Shown here piece by piece: positions 45,401 to 54,931 of a DNA stretch of 64,000 nucleotides. The stretch's first letter is position 1; each line of letters opens with the position of its first letter. The position numbers and the translations under genes were made by a program. The notes beneath the pieces were generated by a model. It ran no database searches. It was not told the DNA's origin and saw only the letters and a list, made by a program, of their open reading frames with translations. Source of the stretch: Daedaleopsis sinensis (taxonomy: Eukaryota; Basidiomycota; Agaricomycetes; Polyporales; Polyporaceae); contig CM066300.1 in the NCBI GenBank assembly GCA_033807695.1, positions 682,001-746,000 on the forward strand, given 5' to 3'.

Positions 45401-46990
45401 ATGGCCTCTTCTGAGCCCTTGCCCGGAAACGTGAGCCAACCCGCCCCCTCGTCCTTCACCATCACAGAGTACTTGCGCATGGCAATGACTGTCGGCGAAT
45501 GGCTGGACAATGGGCACGACCATACGTTCGCCCTGAGCGAATACTTCGGTCTCTGGGTGGAGCTGCTCGAACAGATCCAAAGTGAGTATCGCTGATACAT
45601 GCAACCTATCTCGTGGACATACACTGATTGCGCTCTCTCTTGAAGAGAGCAGGGGTGTCCAGTTCGACGATCCGTGTCTGCAATGCCTGAAATGGCTGCT
45701 GGTTGGTGAGGACGATGATCGCGTTCGACTCGCGTTCGCGGAGGTACTGACGCTGGGTCCCGATTTAGAAGGGCGACACGGCATCCCCACGACTGCTGCG
45801 CACGCTGAGGCGCCTGTGGCCTCTTCCTCCTCGACCACCGTCGTCCACCAGCCTCCTTTGCAGTCGCGCACTCATCCTCTCAACCACACTCCCGGGTTTC
45901 AATTCCCCGACATTACGCACAACACGACAGCCGGATCACCCTCCCTCATCTCTGACGGCGGGGACGACAACGACGAAGAAGACGTGGCGTACTCGGAGCA
46001 GGGTGTTGGCGATTATTCAGTAGACGATCCCTCGGACTACGACGACGACGACGACATATCCCATCTTACCATTACCGACTCGCTCTACTCCACACCCGAG
46101 TTTGTTCCTGCCGCACTTCCGAATGTCCCCCACGTCGTGCTCACAACCCCGACGCCTGCCCCAACTCCAGCGCAGACGCCTGCCACCACGCTGGCACGAC
46201 TCGCCCCACTAGTCCCTGCAGGTCGTGGCAACACACTCCACCCTAGCCGCATCCCAACTAGCCTTGTTGCTCACGCTAGTCATGCTGGACCCATGCACAT
46301 ACCTGGGCCCGCGTACGTCGTCCCCTCGGCGCCAACGCCCGCCGTGATCCCTCTTCCGGCACCCGCGCCCCAAGTTGCCCCAGCTGCACCCGCCGTTCGC
46401 GTCGCACCCGCCGTTCGCGTCGCACCCGCCGTTCGTGTCGCACCCGCCGTTCGTGTCGCACCCGCCGCTCCCGTCGCACCCGCCGCTCCCGTCGCACCCG
46501 TCGCTCCCGTTGCACCCGTCGCTCCCGTCGCACCCGTCGCTCCCGTTGCACCCGTCGCTCCCGTTGCACCCGTCGCTCCCGTTGCACCCGTCGCTCCCGT
46601 TGCACCTGTCGCTCCCGTTGCACCCGTTGCTCCCGTTGCACCTGTCGCCCCCGCTACCGCTGGACCCGTTCCCCCTCCGGCCCTCCCTCCCCTGCATATC
46701 CTGCTTGCACATTTCAACAGGGACGAGGTCCACATTGCGCCGCAGGGTCCAGCTTTGAACTGGTATGTTGTAACCCATGGACGAAGAGTCGGTGTCTTCA
46801 ACAATAGGTACGCCTTTTATCACACAGATCTGACACGTTCTAATGTCTTCGCAGTGCTATGATGACACACGCGATTGCACATGTAAGTGGTGGCACGGGA
46901 GGAGGTGGGTATGGGACTCGACAGGCTGCACTCGATGCATTCCATGGTTTCTTGGCCGATGGCATCGTATCAGTTGCACGCACGAACTAA
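45401..46990 (+). CDS. Viroplasmin/RNase H1 N-terminal domain-like protein
   Basis: Three exons (45401-45581, 45646-46807, 46855-46990) give 492 aa. The N terminus [18 protein letters not shown] leads to a helical region ([40 protein letters not shown]). An acidic stretch and a Pro/Ala/Val-rich repeat tract follow. The C terminus reads [17 protein letters not shown], then [20 protein letters not shown] and [10 protein letters not shown]: the aromatic-V-x-x-GR-x-x-GVF start, central Gly run and end helix are those of the caulimovirus viroplasmin/RNase H1 hybrid-binding fold, which binds RNA-DNA hybrids in RNase H1. No RNase H catalytic part is present. Such stand-alone domains are common in basidiomycete transposon regions; function unknown. 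Confidence 0.75.
46375..46660. repeat. Minisatellite coding for (VAP)n
   Basis: Units related to GCACCCGTCGCTCCCGTT and GCACCCGCCGTTCGCGTC repeated some 15 times in frame in the viroplasmin-like gene. The antisense strand is also open through the repeat because of its composition. Confidence 0.85.
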
Positions 46991-47348
46991 GGACGATTAT
47001 CTTATCTCACACGCCTCCAATCTCTATATCTTGACACTCGCTCATCCGGTTCTCTCTCATACCACGGCGTGCGTTACAAAAGACGCGAGCTGTGAATCTT
47101 ACCATCTAGAACTCCGTGCTCTTCCCTACGCCGTCCTGTGTTACTGTATACCTTGCTTGTCAGTTACTGCCTCTCCGATTCGCTACGCTGCTACTTCTGC
47201 TGTCGCTGCCCATTCCGCTGCTCCCCTTTTGGCCTGCTGTCTAACTGTGCATGACTGTACTATCTACGTACCGCCCGTGCTTAAAATACATGGCTTCGCA
47301 TAAATATCCTACGAGAGCTGTGAAGAACACCTGCCCTTTCCCTTCACC

Positions 47349-48117
47349 ATGGGCCGTCGAGCAAAATACCTCACTGCCGCAGTCAAGCAAGCAGCCAAAC
47401 GGGAGCAAGCTGCAGCGTATCGCCGGTCAGAGAAGTACGCCTAGCATTAAAGTAATTTGAAGAGTGTATATTGATGACATCTTGAATCACAGGGGAAAGC
47501 TGACCAAGGCTGCAGCCAACAAACGGCGTCATGATAGCCAGAAAGCCGACGATATCCCGAGTCTCCTTATATCCACCGTCACTATCCCTCCCGACCTTCG
47601 CGAGCGAGCAGACAAACTCTTCCGAGCTTCATTCAGTGTTCCCTCGGAAGTGGGACCTCTTCTGGGTCTGTGGTCGCCGCCATACCGGTTCAATCCGCTG
47701 GGTTGCGAGATACTCGAAGATTTCACGGTGGAGGAAAATCTGTGGGGATCACGCGCTGCTGTACTTGGTGCCTACCAATGCACCGAGATAGCTGAGACCG
47801 GAGCTGCTCGCGCAGAGCGATGGCAGGTGGACGACCTCCATCAAGCAGAGACTGATCTCATCCACGAGATCACTGCTAGAATCGATGCATGGGTGGAACT
47901 AAGGGACATGGATAGCTCCGAGCGGGGCATGGATTGTGAAACGGCGTTGGACTGGGGAGCGAAGATCGTGTCCTTGCTAGAGGAAGAGTGGTCGTACAGA
48001 ATCCGCGTAGGAGCAGAAGAATATCAGGGTGCTCGATGCGAGGGACATCTTCCGTGGCAGATGTTCCTTAGTTGCATGGCTGCACTATTCAAAAGCGAGG
48101 TCTGTTCCACTGTATAA
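47349..48117 (+). CDS. MGRRAKYLT-type basic protein, transposon-associated
   Basis: Two exons (47349-47434, 47493-48117) give 236 aa. The N terminus MGRRAKYLTAAVKQAAKREQ, continued by AAYRRSEKGKLTKAAANKRR, is a strongly basic helix that recurs at the start of many uncharacterised proteins near basidiomycete transposons and resembles the basic region of bZIP factors, without a clear leucine zipper. The rest is acidic to neutral with no named domain (SVPSEVGPLLGLWSPPYRFN, HLPWQMFLSCMAALF). DNA binding and a nuclear location are plausible inferences. Lies between the viroplasmin-like and KDZ genes on the same strand. Confidence 0.65.
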
Positions 48118-49024
48118 TATCTGTCTGAATGAATGTACTAGTTGAGATTCGAGTCGTACTAGTAGTTACTGTGGTCTCGACAATGTTATACCAATGCGAC
48201 ATGGTGTAATAATGTCTCTAGTGATAGTTCTGGCCTATGATAAAGCAATTCAATGCAATTTGGCGTGATACGGTCATTACAAACGTCTACAGAATATGTT
48301 TAAAGTGTTCGCATGTTCAAGCGCACCTTTATACGGCACCTGATTGGACGAGCAGAAGGATGGTCGGCGCCCGTTAGCCGCTCGAACACCTCCCAAAGCA
48401 GATATTCTCATGCTCAATCCCTTGTTGCCACCTCACTCTTGCCAGCGTGTACGCACCTGTTCAGCTTCTGCTTGTCATCTCTGTGGCACCCTCTCAGAAC
48501 TTATCGTGCTATCTTGACGACGGCCATACCCACATTGAGCAGCACGCCCACGTCCATCCGAGACTCGTCACAGTAGTAGGCACGCGCGGCGGTCACCAAC
48601 ACCTCTTGGTTTCGACCCTCCCTTCTATCCTCTGTCCATCAGTATGTTCCTTGTATGTCTTTCGTGTCAAGGAATAAGACCTGACATGGCCAAGCAGGGC
48701 ACAGGGCTTGTGAGCAATCTAGACCACTGTGAGAGAAGAGACCGCACGACTCGGACGATCTGGACCGAATTGGTGAGTTGGTTGCCTGTAGGTTTCTCCT
48801 CCGATTGACCTCGGGCATAGGACCTTAATATATCGTCAAGTCCGCGGGCATCCGCTGCGACCGCTCAATGCTACTATACCGGTGTTGATTGCTCAATCAG
48901 CGCGCGGACACGTTTAGCAACGCTACCACCGCGAACCGCCATATCCAGCCACGGAAGGTGAGTTGTACCCTCCTGGATTGTATCTCGCGCTGCTGCTGCA
49001 GTCAGGCGTGTGACGACGATCAAT
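48118..49024. other. Intergenic within the KDZ element
   Basis: About 0.9 kb between the basic protein gene and the KDZ transposase gene. Short plus frames near 48.3-48.7 kb have no domain. Confidence 0.4.
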
Positions 49025-49084
49025 GCCCATTGCCCATCCCACCGCCCATCCCACTGCCCATCCCGCTGCCCATCCCGCTGCTCA
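49025..49084. repeat. 12-bp tandem repeat before the KDZ start
   Basis: About five units of CCCATCCCGCTG with small changes, about 85-140 bases upstream of the transposase ATG, probably in the leader or promoter. Confidence 0.75.
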
Positions 49085-49167
49085 CTGTCTATCCCCATTG
49101 CCCAACCTCTGTTTTAACCGGTCCATAATGCTCTCTGCTGACCTCACGCTTCGCTCAGACACCCGCC

Positions 49168-52100
49168 ATGAAACGCACCCGCAACTCGCATGTTCAATTC
49201 TACGCTGTCTCCGACAGCGACAGCGATGACGACGGCAGCAAGGACAACCCCCGGGGTCGTTCGCGCACAGAGAAGCATACCCATGTCGACTGGTCTCACC
49301 GCGGTGCTCACCCGAGTGCCCGCACGTCATACCATGATCTCCCTTCCTCTCCGACACGTCCGCGAGCGTCCTCCCTACCCCCCCTTCGCAATCTCGACAG
49401 CTACGGCGACTCTCTCTATGACCCGGAACGTGAACCACTTGATGTCGAGTACATTTATCATCAGAGTCAACTCCTCGCGGACGACATGGAGCCCCAGCCA
49501 CGGAAGCGTACGGCCGGCGTATGTTCACCCCGTTGCAGCTGTTATGCAGAGGCTGACCTAAATTTGCAGGACAATCCGGTTCTTCAATGGATTCCAGACT
49601 CGGACGCGTACCTATCTGAACTCCTACGTCTCGAAGGCCGGGGTGATTTTATCGGGTGCGGGTGCGCTTGTGGATCAGCGGAGGCTTTCTACCGATGCGA
49701 AGACTGTTTCGACCTCCGTCTGCACTGTCAGCGCTGCATTGTCGCACTCCACGGCACTCACCCTCTCCACCGTATTGCAGTGAGTTGTTTAACCTACCGA
49801 TATCTTGCTCCGCATGTTCATCACGCCTACAGATGTGGGAGTCCACCCGTGGGTTCTTCAAGCGCGTATCCCTGAAGTTCCTCGGTCTCCACATCCAGCT
49901 CGGCCATCCTCCAGGCGAAGCTTGCATATGCCCGCAGCGTCCATGGGGCAACGACTTCGTGCTCCTCGACATTTCCGGCATACACGAGCTCGACGTCTCA
50001 TACTGTGGCTGCGAACGCGCCCACTCCCTCCACGTACAACTTCTGCGTGCTCGATGGTACCCAGCCACGGTCATCAACCCCAAGACTGCCGCCACCTTTC
50101 AGCTTCTTGAGCAGTTTCATCTGCTATCTGCGCAGGCGAAAGTCACCGCATTCGACTTCTACAACTCACTTGCTCGACGTACCGACAACGCAGGGCTATC
50201 ACCGCCAAAGGTTTGAACAACTTATCTGCGGCTTTGTCGTCTGCTGAACACTTCGCGCAGGACCGTTACCCCGCCTTTCTTAACATGATGCGAGAGTGGC
50301 GCCATCTGAAAATGATGAAGCGCGCTGGTCGTGGCCATGACCCTGGTGGTATAGCGGCGACAGAGGAGGGGTCGTGTGTGGTCGAGTGTCCGGCGTGTCC
50401 ACTTCCTGGGAAGAACCTACCGGCCAACTGGGAGCAGGCTCCAGATGACGAAAGGTACGAGTGCTCGTTTCGCCACATATTTTTCCAATGACTCATATTC
50501 TCGAAGCTGGCTCTACATCCTCTATCTAGCCATGGACGCGAACTTTCGGCTCAAGAGAAAGAAAGTCTCGTCAGACGCGGCTGACCCCGGCCTCAACCAT
50601 GGATACGCCTACGTCGTCGAGGAGAAGGCCTACAAAGCACATCTCGCGAAGCATAGCGATCTTGTCCAGAAGCCCTCCGACCACTGCAATAACCATGACG
50701 CAGTGAAGCTTGCGAATCTGAAGGGTGGCCGACAGCTAGCTGCTACCGGTGTCGCTAGTGTAGACTGCGCACGTCACGAGATGAAGCGCGCGGGATCAAC
50801 GGCTGACCTCCTGCAAGGCGAACGGTAAGTACCTTCCGATCCTGTGCTCCGTCTGTAATTACTGACACGTCCGATGTTCAGGCACGTGAACATGGACTAT
50901 GTGAAGCACTCCTCCGAGAGGCGGAACCCTCCCCGAAGGATTTTCTTCACATACGACGTCAGCTGTATCTACAAAGAGAATATCGACACTCGCTACGAAA
51001 ACTACGGCTGGACACCTCTCGATGTCATATACGAATACCTGGTCCCGAAGTTTCACATCAACGCTCACCGTGAGCTGTGCCGCATCTTATACAACCTCCA
51101 CTTTATTCCGCATTCTGCGCGCAACGATGGCGAGGGCATTGAACGTGGCTGGTCGAGGACGAACGCCGTTGCCGCTAGCACGAAAGAGATGGGTCCGGGA
51201 TCGCGGAGGGATCTCCTCGACGACGTCTTCGGCTATCATAATTGGCAGAAGGTTGTTCTACTTCGTGAGTCCGTCGTCCACTCGCAGACTTGTCGTGCAC
51301 TAATGTTGCTGTCTCCAGCGGCGGCATTGCTTACACGGATCAAGAAGGCGGTGCCTGAGCGCAACCTGCAAGTGGTCGCCTTCGAGCAGTATAGTGCTGC
51401 GCTCCCCGCTGCTGCGACATCCGAGTGGGAAGCTATGGTTAAGGCTTGGGAAGCAGATCGCTCTCAACCCAACCCGTTCCTCATCAAACGGCCGGGTGCG
51501 CTCTCATATATCTACTGCCACGAACATATACTAATCTCTTGCTCGTTTTTAGACATCACGCAGGCTGCGATCAAGCGGCAGTTTGCTGAGGAAGACGCGC
51601 AGGCCCTCATGGCTGGAACCTCCATATCGTTGCACGACAAGTTCACGGCTAGCAGCATGATCGTGGCTGGCCTGGAGCTTGAAGATCTACAGTACGTACG
51701 CGTTCTCTACCGATGGTTGTCGTGATCTAAACTTCATGTAGACGACGTCTCAGCGCCGACCTCGCCGAACTGACCAAGCATGCCACCGATCTACAACGCG
51801 CCAAGATGCAAGAGCGCCAGAACATCTTGCATAGGCGGATAGAGGCATGGTTTTCAATCCAACAACTCTACATGCCCTCGGTCGTCTCCCTACGTGCTCG
51901 GCTGCTGGCGGGTAACGACACCGCGGCTCTTCCACAAAATCTGCCGCTTCTTCTTCCCTCCGCCGCTCTTGTACACGGCATCGCGTTCGCCGACTTGATG
52001 TCGATCGAGTGGCGCGTACGTTACGCGCAGGCCTTCGACGCCCTCAGCGATCTTCGTGGCCATCTCGAGGTCCGCAGCCATCTCTACAAGTATAAGGACC

Positions 52101-52842
52101 GTCACGTTCGGGGCCAACGAGCCAACACCCGTGCGCAGACAGTCATCAAGCAAGTAGATGCCAAGGTTGAGACCGACGCAATCCGATATCGCGCGGCATA
52201 CAGCGCACTGCAAGCCCTCTGCGGTCACCTGGCTCAGACCGAGTGGCGTCAATACCTCTCCCCTCTCCTCGCTACGGATGTGCGACACGTCACCGACGGC
52301 GAAGACGGCCAATCGGAGGGGCGCAAGACTATGTCGTGGATCTGGCGCGCTAGGCCGAACGTGACAAGTGCGACACCTGTCGACGTGTCCGCGCCTGTCA
52401 GCAGCATGGACGAGAGCCTACAAGAATGTGCGTCGCGCTTCCCGTTCTCGCTTATCATCTATACTAATCACCATCGTCTCGAATACTTGTAGCCCTCCGT
52501 GTCGAATGGTGCAAGGCACGCGCCCGCGCCGCGCGCTGGTCGGAGGAGGTCAGGCTCCTGCTAGAGGAGATGCGCCGTACGATCGCGTACCACCAGTGGT
52601 CAGCTCGATGGTGGCTCGATCTCGTTGACAAGGCCGGAGAAAGTCGTCGCGACTACCAGGAAGGGCTCGCCGCGTACGCACGTCGCCAAGCTGCGCTGCG
52701 CGTCGCAATGGCGGGTCGCTGCACCAGTACTTGGCGTGATGTCCCTACCTGGGTCACTTTGGGAGACGATGCGGACGATACCGACTCTGATGACCATATG
52801 CCCGCGGTGCAACCGATGCCAGACTCGGACGACGATGCATGA
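49168..52842 (+). CDS. KDZ transposase with CxC2 cysteine cluster
   Basis: A gene of about nine exons starting MKRTRNSHVQFYAVSDSDSD. After an acidic head comes WIPDSDAYLSELLRLEGRGD and the Cys cluster CGCACG...YRCEDC...CQRC...H...PLHRI, the CxC2 module described with KDZ transposases. LKFLGLHIQLGHPPGEAC and a CxC segment follow. Core blocks are FTYDVSCIYKENIDTRYENY (first acidic residue), VPKFHINAHRELC, and GEGIERGWSRTNAVAASTKE, where the Glu is the likely third catalytic residue, then RRDLLDDVFGYHNW. The C-terminal half is coiled-coil-like and ends with an acidic tail (DDADDTDSDDHMP). KDZ (Kyakuja-Dileera-Zisupton) elements are large eukaryotic DNA transposons. The gene looks intact, with no stop in the joined frame that I could find. 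Confidence 0.92.
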
Positions 52843-53679
52843 ACTGTTGAACTTGATCTAGCTATGACTTGGACCCCTGCTGTGTTGTATCGTGCCTTTC
52901 ACTTCATGTTTTTGATGTTGTAATCTTACTAGTGTCTTTTCCCTAAATGTACTGTCTCCTCGCGACTTAAACATTGGTTCTGGAATGCAAAAGTCTCGAT
53001 TCGGATGTTGGCGGCAGACTCGTACGCTGCTATATTGAGAATAATGTTAGGCGCACTTGCCTGCCCTTCGCTCCTTCTCTCTTACCCTCCACTCTGACTC
53101 TCGTCCCCAAACACTGCGCGTTGTACTCCCCCCCTTGACTTCAATTCTATCAACGACCACCGGGCTATCTCGCGACAACAGTCACAGCCTGCCAGGACCA
53201 CAATCATAGTAGCTGTACAGGGCGCAAGGTGTGTTGTACTAAGTTCTGGACGCAATCGCGTACTAACTTGAAGGTTGCGTTTCAGACAATAGGGACGCGT
53301 TGCTGCCACCCTGAGCCGGCTCACGTCTTGGTGAGTGAGCTCTGGAGTCTGTATCATGGCCCTGTACTTTAACCGGTAAGTATCCCAGCGTTGGATATTG
53401 CTATAGCCGATCACTTTGTCACGACAGTTGAAATTTGAACCCACGCGCGCACCGCTGACAATATCTGTGGTGAGTCAACACAAATAGGCAAGTGTCTCGT
53501 TGCCACCACACCGCACAGTCTATCCCTATCTACTCTTCCACCCTGTAGCCGCTCTCGCACCACACTCGCTTACATTCGCTACCGCTCTCCCCGCACCGCG
53601 CACCTCTTCATGCCCCCCTCCTCCTTCTCTTCCTCATGCCTGCATCCTGTTCCCGCCGCATACACTCTGCTGTACTCGC
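52843..53679. other. Intergenic within the KDZ element
   Basis: No gene recognised; a minus frame at 53082-53444 shows no domain. Confidence 0.4.
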
Positions 53680-54480
53680 GTCCGCTCCCGCTCCCTCCCC
53701 GTACACGCTCACGTCCCGCTCCTGCTCGCACCCGCTTCCGCCCCGCTCGCACCCTGCTCTCGCTCGCACCCCACACCCGCTCGTCCCGCTCCTGCTCCTA
53801 CCCGCTCGCACCGCTCACGTCTGCTCCTGCGCCCGCTCCTGCTCCCGCCCGCTCACGCACCGCTCGCTCCCCGCACCCGCTCGCTCCCCGCACCCGCTCG
53901 CTCCCCGCACCGCTCGCTCCCCGCACCCGCTCGCTCCCCGCACCGCTCGCTCCCCGCACCCGCTCGCTCCCCGCACCCCTCGCTCCCCGCACCGCTCGCT
54001 CCCCGCACCGCTCGCTCCCCGCACCGCTCGCGCCCCCCACCCGCTCGTCCCGCTCCTGCTCCTATCCGCTCGCACCGCTCGCGTCTGCTCCTGCGCCCGC
54101 TCTCGCACCATGCTCTTGCTCGCTCCCCGCACCCGCTCGCTCCCCGCACCCGCTCGCGTCCGCTCCTGCTCTCGCTCGCGCACCGCACCCGCTCGCGCAC
54201 CCCGCACCGCACCCGCTCGCGCACCCTGCACCGCACCCGCTCGCGCACCCTGCACCGCACCCGCTCGCGCACCCCGCACCGCACCCGCTCGCGCACCCCG
54301 CACCGCACCCGCTCGCGCACCCCGCACCGCACCCGCTCGCGCACCCCGCACCGCCCCGCTCGCACCCTGCTCCCGCTCGCACCCTGCTCCCGCTCGCACC
54401 CCGCCCTCGCTCGCACCCCGCCCTCGCTCGCACCCTGCTCCTGCGGCATCAGCTCGCGCCCCGCACCCGCTCGCGCCCGG
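53680..54480. repeat. GC-rich minisatellite in the KDZ right end
   Basis: About 800 bases built from variants of CCGCACCCGCTCGCTCC and, in the right half, CGCACCGCACCCGCTCGCGC (roughly 21 bp, seven or more units). Nearly free of A, so several frames on both strands are open by composition; I do not regard them as genes. Lies about 300 bases inside the right end of the KDZ element. Confidence 0.88.
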
Positions 54481-54688
54481 TGGCGTCTCGCAGTCTTGGA
54501 GAATCGCACGGACTGTCTCCCGGATTGAGTCAGGTACATTATAACAGCGGAGCGTGAATTGAGAGCTGTATCGGGTAGGTTATCATAATGTCCCAGAAAG
54601 GACAGGTAGGCGGGCTTAGTCATTTGTTCTATTGGTCGGGAAACATACGGATAGAACACCCTAAGGAGACGGAAGCCGCCACTGAGTA

Positions 54689-54742
54689 GGATCTCTAGTC
54701 AGAGTCCGGGGATGTATCGGGGAGGTCTCTGACTAGAGATCC
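54689..54742. repeat. Perfect hairpin at right subterminus of the KDZ element
   Basis: Arms of 16 bases (GGATCTCTAGTCAGAG and its reverse complement) around a 22-base loop that contains GATGTATC at 54711-54718. It mirrors the left hairpin in position but not in arm sequence. Confidence 0.8.
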
Positions 54743-54773
54743 TGATGGATCACGACTTGGTTCTACTAAGAGA

Positions 54774-54798
54774 TGGTGATGTATCGTTCTGCCAGGAT
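54774..54798 (-). repeat. Right TIR of the KDZ element
   Basis: Reverse complement begins ATCCTGGCAGAACGATACAT; see the left copy at 41650-41674. Confidence 0.7.
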
Positions 54799-54931
54799 CT
54801 GGTGACCGTCGCGGCCATTATCACCTTTGTCACTCCTTTCTCGGTCCGAGACTCATCTTCCTGGAGAAGCAGGGCTCTGACACGGCGACCGTTAATGTGA
54901 GGTGCCAGCGGCCGGTTCTTCCGAGTTCCGT

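Larger units (their letters stand above)
41650..54798. mobile_element. KDZ DNA transposon with accessory genes
   Basis: A 13.1-kb unit with imperfect 25-bp terminal inverted repeats (22 of 25 identical; core AACGATACATCACCA at 41660-41674 and inverted at 54774-54788). Both ends also carry a perfect hairpin and several GATNCATC-like motifs. Inside are a CxC2-type KDZ transposase (49168-52842) and three genes of types usually seen with basidiomycete transposons (42798-45068, 45401-46990, 47349-48117). An 8-bp direct repeat ACCGTCGC occurs close outside both ends (41637-41644, 54805-54812), a fitting but not perfectly adjacent target duplication. Exact boundaries are uncertain by several bases. 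Confidence 0.7.

Noticed and set aside
46209..46823. Antisense frames giving Gly/Cys- or Gly/Ala/Thr-rich proteins
   Set aside because: They mirror the in-frame minisatellite of the viroplasmin-like gene and have no independent support.
53500..54659. Long open frames (over 300 codons) on both strands in the GC minisatellite
   Set aside because: Several frames are open at once because the repeat is nearly free of A and T; the translations are Arg/Pro/Ala/Ser repeats with no domain, start context or introns.
41650..54798. Helitron as an explanation for the hairpins near the ends
   Set aside because: Helitrons lack terminal inverted repeats and carry a Rep/helicase; here both ends have inverted repeats and the enzyme is a KDZ transposase.
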